In this document: positions 10,700 to 22,440 of the stretch, piece by piece | How the letters are laid out: the number at the start of each line of letters is the position of its first letter | Numbering within the stretch: the stretch's first letter is position 1 | Source: Labyrinthula sp. Ha | Lineage: Eukaryota > Sar > Bigyra > Labyrinthulida > Labyrinthulaceae | Assembly: GCA_015227615.1 (NCBI GenBank) | Contig: JAALGZ010000010.1 | Location: 558,001-622,000 of the forward strand | Length of the DNA stretch: 64,000 nt | Reading direction: 5' to 3' | Made by a program: the position numbers and the translations under genes | Notes under the pieces: generated by a model | The model's input: only the letters and a program-made list of their open reading frames with translations | What the model was told of the DNA's origin: nothing | Databases searched by the model: none

Positions 10700-11950
10700 A
10701 ATGTCTGCGAATACGTTTCTTTCCCCTTCAATATGATGAATAAGTACATGATAATATTGTAAGCAAATTATCCAACTATGTAGCCGGTCCATATAACTTC
10801 TATTTTCAACTGCAAAGGATCCAAAATATAATCTAATTTTTTATGATCTATATAAAAATTCGTGGGTTTCGGGTGATCCAAAACCAAGTAATATAGCCTT
10901 TCTCCAGAAACTAGAAGTGGGTAAAGCTTCTTGCTGCTAATATGCCATTTTATTTGACTTGGAGTAAACTTACCCAAAAAGAACATTATGGGAAAATGGT
11001 GTTGAAGTCTGAGCTCATCTTTCTCTAGCTCTCCGTATTCGCACTGTGTAACAACACAACCCTAATACAGCTGAGAGGTGTCTGTAAATATATTTAGAGC
11101 TTTTGATAGATTATGCATATGCAAAAACCTTCTGGATGCCTGTTTAATTGTCTGCAAAAATCCTTGCCACGCAATTTCCAAGTTGTCATCCCATCTTATT
11201 TCCAAGATGACCTTCTTTATCTCCTTCATACTCCCTTCCATGTTAACTTGTTCCCCTATTTTTTGGCACTATTCTACGACCCTTAGAATTGTTGATGACA
11301 GCCAAGTAGCTAAATATAAAAGTTCGGCCATCTGGTGATGAAATTGTGGTCTCCTTGTTCTCAGTTTTTTAACATAATATTCTTCAAGAAAAGACCATCT
11401 TTTATCAGTTATTCGACTACCGCAACACTCCATCTCGTGTGCTGCAAAAATACACTTTCTCAGACTCTTTCTTACTTCCATCTCTTTCAACCTATGTAGA
11501 AACTTCTCAAGTACCACCAAATACTCTTACTCCTGTTCACCAGAAAATACACGGGTCATCTATCAATTAGATAATTCCTGTAACGGGTGACATATAGAAC
11601 CTGACTGGTTTACACCAATGCTTTACTATCGACTGGTGAAACAATATTGGATAGTTTGTCCATCATTTTGGCATTGAGCACTAGTGGTACACAGTACCCC
11701 ATGAGGTCATTTACCCAAAATACTCACGTCTCTCTGGTTTCACTACCACCTGATCGCATCGAGATTTTATTTCCATGGTACGGAAAATATTCGCTCCAGT
11801 TTTTCTTTCTAGCTGGTGTTCCAAAACAGGGAGTTGTTCTGCTGACGCTATCGTCCATATATTTAGAAAACGAAATTTTGTTACCATTAGAATCTTCGCT
11901 GTATCTGTGTTTGGAACAATAATTATTTGAACTTAAAATTGGGCGTTATT
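10700..11950 (-). pseudogene. Reverse transcriptase / RNase H region of the old element
   Basis: Recognised by alignment with the young element. The piece at 11520-11269 (FLHRLKEMEVRKSLRKCIFA ... ELLYLATWLSSTILRVVE) matches the thumb/connection part of the young reverse transcriptase (FLTQIQKKELRLNVEKCELV ... QLIYTANFISATI). The piece at 10986-10768 (KWHISSKKLYPLLVSGERLYYL ending in DHKKLDYIL) matches its RNase H (NWHISCKELFPVLMAVKKFPYYL, DHKNLVQIL). Fossil. Confidence 0.7.
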
Positions 11951-12274
11951 TGCCGTGGCCTGCATGATGAAGTTTATCCTAAGTGTTGAGCCGGTATTCT
12001 TTCTTAATCACATCTCTTGCTGATAACCTACCACTCTTGTTTTAACTGTAATGTTTTCAGGTGCATCATTTTATAACTTATAGCTAATAGGTGGCAAATG
12101 ACTCAGGCTAAGAAAACTTTCAGGTAATGTAAAATTAGCCCAACTCTTACCAATACCTTCTTCAACTTCCTTACAAATACCTCGGTAAAATTAACTCTCT
12201 TCTTTATTGCTTCCATCTTAATTTTGATTTCCTGGATGATCTCATTCTTCTCGCCTATGAATGTTTCGCCTTTC

Positions 12275-13900
12275 TCAGTTCTTCGGATCTGCTTCTTCAT
12301 ACACGTTGACGTCTCCTCCTACTATATTCTCCAGTGGTTCGTGGTCATCACCTTTATCTGGATTATGTAAGATGGCTGGACCCGGTCTTGGTAAGCCCAG
12401 TTTTCTACACTTCTCATTAAACCTCTCCATCTGTTCTTCAGCATCAATCATCTTTTCCTTCGGTAAAAAAGTCATCTTTGCCATCGACTTCATCGCTACG
12501 CTGTTTATTGAGAAAGATCGTTCATTTTCCTCCCCCACTTTATTCCATTTTTTGTCCATAATTGGCTTTTCCCTTTGCGTTCTATTCTCTTTACGTAATT
12601 TCAGTTTTATTTCCGGTGGCAGCTTCTGTAATACCTGTTCTGGGAGTGATTTAAAACAGTTGAGTTCTAATCTATCTATTAATAGATCAGTCCATTCACC
12701 CAAAGCTAAATAAATTGTAACCTCCCCGAAGTATACTGGGGACCATCATCGACTAAAACTCTGAGTTCAATAACTCCTTGATGTTCTGCTTGCGATGAAG
12801 TATTATCATCCGCCAGCAGAAACTCCATAGGTGGTATCTTGTGAATTCCAGTGCATAGATGGGAGTGCATATCTAGACTTCCAATGGTGAATGACACGCC
12901 ACTATCCAAACAGTCTGGTACAGCTTCCCAATAATCCCCTTCTGGATTGAATACTTACATCATGTGCCCCTTCATACCGAGTATAGGGCGTTGCATCTTC
13001 GGCACCGTGCTTCCTTGTATTACCAGTGCGGACGTTTCTACTCGCTTCGTCTATCCTTGCGGCATTTCTTGGAACGTAACTTTCCTTACAATCTTATTAT
13101 CTTCTCCTTTCCGTTCTTCGCTCGCTTGCGGTGCTATCTTAACATCCCCAATGCTCCCCTCTTGTCGCTCCTTTCGAATCTTCTCGTTGTTGTTCTCATT
13201 TTTCTTTGGACAGTAACGGGCTATGTGGCCATATCCGTTACGAATATGACATTGTATTTTTGAGAACTGAAATGTGCGGTGGTCAGAAGAAGAGCAAAAA
13301 TGTCAGGGCCTTTGTTGCCTGTTGTATCTCTTTTGTGTGTTGAACGTAGGAGTTTTTGATGGAAAGTAGTTCCTCTGTGATGAGTGGTGTGTGTTTAACA
13401 TTGATGTTTTACCCCCTTTATGCTTTCTGCGCTGAGGAGCTTGAAGGTTTTTAATCGATTCGTATTTTTCCATATTTCGATAGAAGTCTTCTAAAGTTTT
13501 TACATCGGGGTTCTCTTCTTTGTAATCTGTACAGGTCATATGGAATTAGCTCGGGACTCGTTGGACCGATGTCTTCAGCATTTGCCTCTGAAAAGAGGAG
13601 GAAGAGAGCTGCGACGCACCTACTAGGTTTCTAGCCTCTTGGACGTATCTTTCCAAAGCTTCACGTCCTGTCAGCGCGTCACTCGGTCATGTTAGTTTTA
13701 AACGTAATTTAGACAGTGCCTGACTGTTATGATTCTCATCAGAGATATGTTTATAACATTGAAGATAGTTGGTCAAATATTACTCTCTATTAATATTTAT
13801 TCCATGGGCCTCTAACCTGCCGAGGATCTGGTTAGACATCCAATCCTTTATGCTGATATTCGCATTGGTCTAGTCAGCTCAGTGACGAAGTCGATTTATA
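12275..13900 (-). pseudogene. Gag-protease region of the old element
   Basis: The protease motif LDSGVSFTIGSLDMHS (near 12.9 kb) is the retropepsin D-S/T-G signature. Right of it is a zinc-knuckle-like motif (GYGHIARYCPKK, near 13.2 kb) typical of Gag nucleocapsid, then basic and Asn/Gln-rich sequence (13.5-13.3 kb). Left of the protease, 12703-12275 encodes a charged linker (LPEQVLQKLPPEIKLKLRK) in the position between protease and polymerase. Fossil. Confidence 0.6.
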
Positions 13901-14100
13901 CGGAGAAGCAAAACCAATATCTCTTACCTATTCAGTTCCTTGAGTTTTTCAATTTTAGGAGAACGGAATCTTGGTGTATGGATTGGAGTAGAAAGTGGAA
14001 GTATATGAAGTTGGGTCGGTAGATTTTGTAACGGTATTGAACATCTTAACTCGCTCGCCAGAGGTAGTTACAGGTCTTTCGTTGATAAACTCTCTAGGCA

Positions 14101-17100
14101 GTAATTCAGCGGTATGGATCTAATATGGATTTCCGGTTTATTTCAATATCATTATTCATATGTAGGTGATCCGGAGAACCAGGATCATCTCGGGACTCTA
14201 CACTTGTCTGGTGTGTAGTTTTATTGCATTCATTTTGGAGGATCTTTCAACTCTCGGACTAGGGAATCCCGACCCTTTTAACCTCTCTAGAACTACAGTA
14301 TTTCCAGGAGCAGTAATTGGTTATTCGTTTATTTTGCGGGGTTTGCAGTAGAGTGAGTACTGGATATTGTCTCTTGCACAGTGGTGTTATTCTCTGATTT
14401 TGCGTCTCTATGAATTGGTGTACAAGATGATGGTTTTCAGGTACCTTCCGTTTTATCCCAAGTATGAATATAGCTTCAGTGTATTACAAATTTTAAGCAA
14501 TCCTCCTCTTTTCATCGATTTTGACAATCAGCTTCAGGACTGTTCCACTTCCATCATTGACCCATGGTTATCTTTTTATCAGCCTCGTCCGCAAGTTATC
14601 CCAGACCCAAAGTTTGTTGAAATCCTTAATGGAATAAGTTTCCTAATACTTTGTATGGTTTGGGATAAAAATGGTACTTTCATTGCTGATTAGACTAACG
14701 GGGGTAGGTGTATTTATCGAGATAACAAAAGCTTCTCGATAAGGATTTTTCCCAAATATTGGTATTGCGAGATAACGAGAGAAGGCTTCTCGAGCAGCCT
14801 TCTCGAGAGGAAACCATTTATGACCCAATATTTCCCAAAAATTTCACATCCCAATTCCACTAACACTAAGCAATAACTAAGAGCTATAAAGCCTAAAATA
14901 TATTATTCAAGAGTTTTCCCTTTTTTAATGCTTATTATCTAGTTCATTTTTTAGTTTTACTAACTTGACAAAAATAAAAATACTGCACAAGTTAGCATGG
15001 TTAATGTATAATCATCATATGAAAATGACTCTATATCTGTCCAAACTTTGTTTCAATCAATTTTGAATACATATTTAAAGAGTTCTCTGCAACAATTTTC
15101 AATATAAATCTACTCAAATCACTTAAACTGATGCTAACTTTCTCAAAACAGAACATATTTATTCACGATAGTGAATTTTTTTCAGTATCTTCATATAGAA
15201 ATGCTTGTATCTTGGCCTAGGTTCTTTCTCAGAAAAACTATATTAAGCCATTGAAAATATATTTAAGTTTCCCTTGCGCAAAGAAAAATATTTTAGTTTC
15301 TTAAGAAGTTAATCACGAGTTATGTACTTTTTAATATCCGAATATCAAAGCAAAATTTAGCATACCAGGATTTTTCTCAGTAAAAGCCGTTTTTCTCAAT
15401 CAATTTTTCATCTTTTCAAACCAAATAAAATTCTAAGATACTTTAAATATTAATTCTTAAGATATTATCGCTTTTTTATTTTCTTTCAGTTAGAAATACT
15501 AGGTTTAAACTACGTATTTCTATATTTGAGAAACATTGGTCAATTTCAGGTCATATTTTTGTTTCTCTATTATCTCCCTTAATTTTTATTTGAAGCACTG
15601 TTGTAAGCTATGAATATTATTTTGAGAGTTTTTTCTAACTGCTTGTTTTTATTTTTTTTTGTATTTGAGGACTGAAAGATAATTTTCTAGTCTATTCTTT
15701 TCACGTCATCCTGTATTTTAGATGAATTTCTAAGTAATTGAATATTTCATTGCACAGTAAATATTTTGAGTTATGAAAAAAATAACACATTTTGGAAAGC
15801 TCTTTTAAATATCTTTTAAGTCATATAAGATAATATAGGATATTAAAAGAATAAATTCATGTTGAACGCAAAATATCACCAAAATATGGCACATCCATTT
15901 TATATCGATCAGAAAACAATCAAGAAAAAGGTTAAACTACCTCTGTAAACTGTCAAGATTATCTCTTATATTCAAGTTAAAGTCATTATCAAACAATAGT
16001 GCTTAATAGTTTTTTTTATTACGGGGTGTTGAAAGCTTTATCAACAATTTTTTCAAGAAACCAGTATAATGGCCATATAATCAACAATACGTTTTCAAAT
16101 CTTCTACAAAGCTCAAAACAGCTCATAAACTAAACATAGTACTTACTCATGTAAAAATTTAGTGGATTAAAAGAATATGAAGTGTAAGGAAATCACGATT
16201 ACTGAGAATAAAGTATATAGTATTTCTTAGTTTTTGTCACGAAATCTCCCCCAAAAGCAAAACTATCACTCACAATATGTTTCATATTAAAAAAAAACTT
16301 TCCAGTAATGTGCTATGTCAAGATATTTAGTAAGAATGAGTACTTTAAACCATAAAAAGGCTAACTTTAAGGGTCCTTTTCACTAAGTTTACAAATCTCT
16401 AAGGAAACATACATTCAAACGTAATATCATGAAAAATAACTACATAGATGATCCAATTCTTCTGAGACTCTAAGGATTTACTAAACCTTACTTTTTAAAT
16501 TAACGCTCAAGATTTTTCTTCTCTATTTAACTGTAAATAAGCTAAACTTCACTCAGAAAAGTCAAATGTTGAAAATCTGCACATTTGAAAATACAAAATC
16601 TCTCAGTTTTACTATAATCCCCTAAATTTTTGTAGTAGAAAGCCCCCAACAACTAAAAAACACAACCTGAAACCGTTAATTCTGTTTTCTAGGATATTTT
16701 TAATATTTTTTTAAGGAAAAATAGATATTGGGCTAAAATGTTGTTTTTATAAAATTCAGTTCGTGTAATACCTCCAGAAATAGTCGTCTAGAGCTCAAAC
16801 AGACCTCACCAGTCAAAGGAATAGGTAAATTTAGGTATAGAAGCAACTTTATTTGAGAAATAAAGTATTCTGTATAGACTTCCTAACAATGTATCCTCTT
16901 TCTAAGATCTCAGAAACTCTGAAAAAGGATACCCTTAAATGTCAAATATTCCTGAACAGGTGATACCAAGTAACAAAAAATCCTAAGAAATGGTAGTAAC
17001 CCAGAGATATAGTTATTTTAGTGTACCTACGAGTTTGGTTCCAGAAAACTCCAATAATTTCCCTATTAATCTCAGCAATAGTTATTTGGATTAATTTAAC

Positions 17101-18898
17101 TTGATTCCAAACTCAACGTTAAAATAGCCAAAACTGAGCTTCTAATGGGACAAAGATCAAGAAATTTGACTCTAACTTTATCTAGGATTAATTTACAGTA
17201 ATGTAAAAAATAAATATTTAAAGTTTGAAGTTTTTAATGGTTTTAATTATACAAATCTCCATCATATAATTGCAAATTCTTATATAAAAATACATGTTTT
17301 TTTTAACTTTTACATATAATAAAGTGCTTAAGAATAGATATAAATTGATATGGAGAAGACCAGTATATATTAAAAAGATCTAGCTTTTTAGTTTTTGAAA
17401 AAAGTCGTCTTGTGGTCGTTCTTATATCGTACTTATAGCAAAAAAGTTGTGTTTTTGTTTTAATATGTTGAAAATTTCCGCCTTAGTTTTACAAAACCCG
17501 ATTAGCATTACTTTAATTATGGAAAATTAAATTTTTAATGGTAATATTTATGTATTCTAACTCTAATTTTGACTTACTTAAAGAGTCTACTACTTTTTAT
17601 ATTTTCATATTTCTCCTATACTCAAATAAACTCAATATTTCATTACCCTAAACATAATAAAACCAACAGAAATCAAGAAACGGTTAAGAGATCTCCATAT
17701 TAGCAAATAATTCGGCGAAGATTGAGCGAGTAGAAGCCTAAGGTAATAAAAATATTGAAGGTATACTATGGTTGAAAATAAAGAGTTATTTTATATCAAC
17801 GTTATTCTGGAGCACAGGGAAAGATGCAGACTTACACAACCATTGAAAGTACTTAAGTGATCACAAATTAATTCAAAGATCTAGTTTTATATACTTCTGA
17901 AAAGGAAGAAACCCATTTGAATGAAAGGAGAGGATTATCAAAACAATAACCTCATATGTTCAAGGCTACAGAAATTGTTTTCAAAATGTCAGAACAGGAA
18001 GATTAATAATAATCACATGTTATCAATTGGGTATCACGTTTAGAAAAACTGAAGCAACCAAGCAGCTTTTACAATATACCAGTGAAAGAAGTAGTAGAAA
18101 AGCTATAAATTCTGGCTAATGAAATCAAAATGAACAGTTTCAAGCTGAGAAAGAAAATCTTGGGTACTAATCCTTTCATGGAAGCGTTTGTAGATATTGA
18201 AGTAGTTAAGAAAAAAATCCAGCTGATTATATTTTATTGCTCATATGAGGAGCTTAAAAACGTGAAATTTAAACACCCAACTACTTAGAACGCGAGCAAG
18301 AGAGTGGATGAAGTTATAGAAAAGCTATGGAATTAGCTTTTTTTTGGATTCTTTAACCTGTTAGCGCAGGTTTTCTCCCTGTTTTAACTATTGAAAAATA
18401 TTTTATCACAATTTTTACTTGTTTTATATCCAAAACTAATAAAAATTTGACCTCTTTTTGAAAAAATAACACAGAAAAACTAAAATTATACTTAGAAAGT
18501 ATTAATGTAGCGTCATTTTAGTCCATTTAGCCGATTTCTTCTACTTTGACTTAATTTTAGCTTTTTTCCTCTCAATCAAACACGTTTCCCAGACAGTTTA
18601 GTTAAGCAAAATCACTAACTAGTAGAAGGCATCTACTTTTAAAGTTTTGGCAAACAAATGGCTGTTTGTTCATATTTAAAAACTGTTTACGTTACTATTG
18701 GTACCACCATTTCTTTCACAGGAGTTTTTTATAGACTTTTATGGTTTTGGTTTTTACTAGGAAGCGAAGTTTCGAGTCTGTTAAACCTTTCGTTTAGCTT
18801 AAATTTAACGTTAAGTTATAAAACCCTTCTTTGAACTGTCTGAGCGTATCGGTATACATAACCGTTTCTTTGTTTCCAAATTCACATTACCCAAAACT
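14101..18898. other. Gene-free desert with a small hairpin-rich patch
   Basis: Almost 4.8 kb with no credible coding region. 14.1-14.7 kb has short open frames on the plus strand, but they lack recognisable domains, and the stretch could include the 5' end of the old retroelement. Around 14,728-14,815 the word cttctcga recurs with inverted partners, giving potential hairpins. The rest is AT-rich without visible tandem repeats. I see no tRNA or other RNA gene. Confidence 0.5.
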
Positions 18899-19471
18899 AG
18901 GAATAATATTAATCTACGCTGGCGTAATTTACACAACTCTACCATTAGTACCAATAAATTAATTTCTCAAAATCACTAATCAAAAACCAACAATTAAAAT
19001 TAAAATTACAAATGGCTATCAAAAACCTGAACAAGCTCAGGAATTGATCAAGTGAACAAGAAAAGAAACAGTTACTGATTCATGGGAAGCTGACATACCT
19101 CTAGCACAGGATTTAAATATAAAAACCCTGAAAAAGGGCTAGGTTTAGCTCTTGGTAAATAGCTAACCCTAGACCCACACGCATCTACAATAGCAGATGT
19201 ATAACACTTGCTAGAGGTTTTGGTTGTTTTTTTTTATTCTTTTAGATTTTGGATGGGGATTTCAGTTTTTTAAGAGGAAAGGTGTATTGGGGGTGGGCAT
19301 AGGGATCGGGATTGAAAAATTTTTGGAAAAAGATATGTGTATTGTGGACTTATTAATTGGGGGTGGGCCATGGGATCAGGATGTTCTTATTTTATAGGGC
19401 CATTGGATGAAAAGTTTCAAAACTGATCTGCTAAACGGCCTTCAACATATATATACACAAGCTAGCTCACG

Positions 19472-19621
19472 ATGCAAAAAATAATTCCGTTGTTGATCAT
19501 GGGATATATGGTTTTCAATTCAGTACACTCTATTTGCTCTTACGAAGATGTGTTTGAAGGGTTTCTACTTAATTACAATGAAGATGTTGATCGAGGTTAT
19601 TGTGAAGTGAGTACTGTATAG
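19472..19621 (+). CDS. 49-aa signal-peptide-like ORF inside MULE copy 1
   Basis: ATG to TAG, 49 codons, on the strand opposite to the transposase and convergent with it. The N-terminus is MQKIIPLLIMGYMVFNSVHS: a charged residue, then a hydrophobic run, then small polar residues, as in a secretory signal peptide. It is followed by an acidic, aromatic tail with two cysteines (SYEDVFEGFLLNYNEDVDRG, then YCEVSTV). The same frame, same length, is kept in MULE copy 2 (40,240-40,091) with only three residue changes by my reading. The end lies in a repeated GTGAGTACTG word that looks like a splice donor, so the true product may be longer. The convergent layout recalls mudrA/mudrB of maize MuDR, but no sequence relation to MURB is claimed. 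Confidence 0.4.
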   Translation: MQKIIPLLIMGYMVFNSVHSICSYEDVFEGFLLNYNEDVDRGYCEVSTV

Positions 19622-19693
19622 GAAAACTTCGCATGAGAAAATGGAGTTGCTAGAAGAAAATGTTATAGGTGAGTACTGTATAGGAAAACCTAC

Positions 19694-21766
19694 TTAAGTG
19701 TTAAAGTTCACGCGACTTCGACTTATACCTACACGCTCTTTTCTTCGCATCTTCCTCTTTCTCGTTGATAAGATTGTTGATCCAGAATGTTGAGAGAGTG
19801 ACATATCCACATCGGAAAAGTCACAATCTGCATTTTGTTTCAACACATCTCTCATTTTTATGACAGTTGCATATGCTTTTCGCCACCCCTAATCTGTACT
19901 ATGTTCAGCTTCTTTACATAGGTTCCTGCATGCTGTCTTGAGCATGGAAAATCTTACACCAGGTTTCTTTGGAACTTTCAAACCCTTAAAGCCAGGAACT
20001 TTCACATTGAAATTTAAAACTCCCTCTTCAGGAGTTGTTGCTCGTCCAAGTTCATTTAATGCAACTTCATGAAGAGGATGTTCCTGAAAGCGCCATCTAG
20101 GCAGCAGGTTTACCTTGTCAATATATTTTCTTTTTAATCTGACACAGATCCTAGCATAGTGACGACAAGGTAGTTTCAAATTAGTCCATGTTGAGAAACT
20201 GCGTTCAGGATGAACCCAGCCATTGATATCTCTCATTTCAACATTATATAATCTAGAAACATCATTCTTTGTTTCTGAAACAATATATGTCCGGTCTCCA
20301 TTATCAGCAACAATGAAGCATCCAGTTATTTTCTTAATTTCACTGGTCAACATCTTATCAAGCTCCTCAGAAATATCTTCCCCTTTTGAAATTAGTTTTT
20401 TCAACTTTTTTAATGTAGAGTTTGTATAATCAACAACTTGTTTTTCATGGAAACTGATTAGCTGATCAATTGTCCAACTTTTTTGTTTAGATGAAAGTTG
20501 ACCACTACCCTTAAATTTAGTATGAAACCCTTCAACATGTTGAGTAGAAACGTGACCAAATGTTACTTTTCTTTTTATATATGTCCAACATATATTTTCT
20601 TTCTGTACTTTAATATTTTTTAGGAACTGTTGTTGTTCGTGCTCTGGAAAATCAAAGCTTAGCTTCTGAAGATGGGCATCCAGTTTTTCATTTGTATGAA
20701 AGTCCTCCCTCGCAGCCTGGTTGACACGATCAAGGAGGTCACTTACATAGGGATCTCTTAATCCCTTTGCCCCAGATGAAAAAGATGCAGCAAAATGTTT
20801 AACACATCTCACATGTTCAGCTCCAAGAAGTTTCGCTGCTGTTGCTAAGGCCAAGGAACCATCGCTCATCATAACTTCTGTGTGTTCAATACCAAGATTC
20901 TTTAACCCTCTGATCACTTGCTCATGGTTTTCGGTTTGCATTAATGTACAAGCGAAATTAACAGTTTACATGAAGGAATCCACTCCCACGGGGAACATTG
21001 CTACAAAAATGTAGCGTGACAAACCCTGGGTGATGTCAATTTGTATTGACTCCGAATAAATATTTTTTAGTTTTACTTGTAGTTGTTCTCGAAATGTTAA
21101 ACTTTTTAGCCTAGGTCTTCCTTCTGTGTCATTTGAGTAGCAAAGTTCAAAGTTTCCTCCATTACTTAGACATCTCTTACCTGTTTTAATTAAAATTTGA
21201 ATATTGGTATCTTGTAGCTCTCTTCTTTCTTCTCTAGCCTTTTTAATTGACGCAAAATTAAAGTTTTGTCAAAGTAAATCCCTGGAAATTTGCGATGAGG
21301 TGCCACTTCCACTGAAGTTAAGGGAGTGTCAGCAACTCCAAGGTACTTTAACATTCTTAATTCAGCTGGTTTTAAGTCTGAGAGAAACTTTCTTTCATTT
21401 TTCTTTACTTGTACTTCATGTCCTGTGTATTCTAAGCATTTAACTTGGAAAATGTATTTTCCTAATTTGAGATCAAACTTAAAGTTTAACTCAAAAGTAC
21501 AATTTTTAGAAGACGCACATTTTAATTTACATCTACGCAACATTTTTTTTACTAAATCCAAAGATTCTTTTGGTTTCATCTTCAGAAAAGCTGTGGGAGG
21601 ACTGTTTTTTAACTCTAAATCGGTTAGCACTTACCTTCTTCACAACTTCAACCATCTCTTCTGGTGTAGAGCCTCTGTAACTGATCCAACTGTCATTTGT
21701 TTCGCTTTGGTTTGGTTGTTCAAGGTCTACTTCCTCTTTGGTAGGGGCAGAAACGTGTGTTTCTAT
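19694..21766 (-). pseudogene. MULE transposase, copy 1 (inactive)
   Basis: Mutator-like transposase read from right to left. Order: a short N-terminal exon, a probable 22-nt intron (21,613-21,634), then a Cys/His-rich DNA-binding region (MLRRCKLKCASSKNCTFELN ... TGHEVQVKKNERKF) like the FAR1/WRKY-GCM1 zinc fingers of MULEs. Next is the DDE core: D in SIQIDITQGLSRY (near 21,030), D in VMMSDGSLALATAAKL with the following CVKHF, and E in HVEGFHTKFK. A SWIM-like zinc finger comes last. Decay: the start ATG reads ATA, an in-frame stop lies between the first two catalytic aspartates (FM*TVNF), two SWIM cysteines are replaced (ERSFSTWTN instead of ECSCSTWTN in copy 2), and an early stop comes after AEHSTD. 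It therefore cannot make an intact enzyme. Confidence 0.8.
21613..21634 (-). other. Probable 22-nt intron in MULE transposase, copy 1
   Basis: On the minus strand the segment starts GTAAGT, contains a branch-point-like GCTAAC, and ends TTTAGAG. Removing these 22 nt joins ...EEMVEVVKK in phase 0 to LKNSPPTAFLKMKPKESLDL and the zinc-finger part, which are otherwise in different frames. The identical segment occurs in copy 2 (38,075-38,096). Confidence 0.5.
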
Positions 21767-21971
21767 ACTTGTAATTTTTTGCTTGTTGTTTTCATAAATT
21801 TTGGGCTCAGAGAATTGTGAATTGAAGTTCTGCTATGAAGCTTCTGTTAAGTTTTATGGAATTCCACCAAAAAACACTACCGGTGCGCCATTTCCTTATC
21901 CACTTAAAACCCCCTACAATTCCTAACGGAAAAGTGGTGTATTATACACCAGCGTACAAAAACCCGGTTCC

Positions 21972-22440
21972 GGAGTTTATTTAGTTAGTTATTTAAGGAT
22001 TAAATGGGCATACTGACCTAACCTTCTACGAGCCGGGTACTTACTACCCTCTTAACCTACTGAGAGCCGTTTCCCTTTATCTATATGTTTCTTGTTGCTA
22101 TCAATACCTTGTCCTCTTTCTCTAGTTCTTATTGGTCAATTTTCCAGGAAACCTGATTTCATTCATCCAAGGTTGTATTACTCTAGATTGCGTTATTCTT
22201 AATTTCCCAAGATTTCAATCATTAATCAAACCAAATCGAAAAATATTGAATTTATCTCACGCCAAGTAAGAAGAGCTCCAAGAAGGCGACGGGGAGCCCA
22301 AAAGATGCTTTTGAGGAATGTATTGAGATGTATGAAGGGTTATTGAACAGGTTTCCGAGTGGCTATTGCTAATTTTGAATAGAAGGTGCTGAAATGGGGC
22401 TTTGAGTCATACTGGTTCATCGGGCTCTAGCTGAGGTCAA
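21972..22440. other. Intergenic beyond MULE copy 1
   Basis: No gene seen. The first 280 bp are AT-rich. From about 22,260 the composition shifts to G-rich on the plus strand, continuing into the remnant that follows. Confidence 0.4.

Larger units (their letters stand above)
7560..14100 (-). mobile_element. Old broken Ty3/gypsy-type element with MT-A70 module
   Basis: Read on the minus strand from right to left, protein-like pieces occur in the order gag with a zinc-knuckle-like motif (about 13.9-13.1 kb), protease (LDSG, about 12.9 kb), reverse transcriptase and RNase H (about 11.9-10.7 kb), integrase (about 10.4-9.45 kb), chromodomain (about 9.3-9.1 kb), SANT/Myb-like (about 8.9-8.75 kb) and MT-A70 methyltransferase (about 8.25-7.58 kb). 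The order is the same as in the young element at 29.6-37.6 kb, but the two differ strongly in protein sequence, so this is another lineage of the same family and not a recent copy. It is broken in many places (a dozen or more breaks). No LTR pair was found by eye, and the outer limits are approximate. An old fossil. Confidence 0.8.
18899..21971 (-). mobile_element. MULE (Mutator-like) DNA transposon, copy 1
   Basis: The ends are defined by comparison with copy 2 at 37.7-41.2 kb. The right end (21,925-21,971, ending cccggttcc) corresponds to the left end of copy 2, and the left end (18,899-18,945, containing aatctacgctggcgtaattt) to its right end. The ends are imperfect terminal inverted repeats sharing the core acgccagcgta. 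The transposase lies on the minus strand, with a small convergent reading frame on the plus strand. It is about 400 bp shorter than copy 2 because it lacks the expanded subterminal repeats. No target-site duplication is clear, so it is an older insertion than copy 2 or has altered flanks. Confidence 0.75.

Noticed and set aside
19607-19621. A 15-nt GTGAGT...TAG segment at the end of the small MULE frame as an ultra-short intron
   Set aside because: Removing it leads to a stop after a few codons and there is no frame evidence, unlike the 22-nt case.
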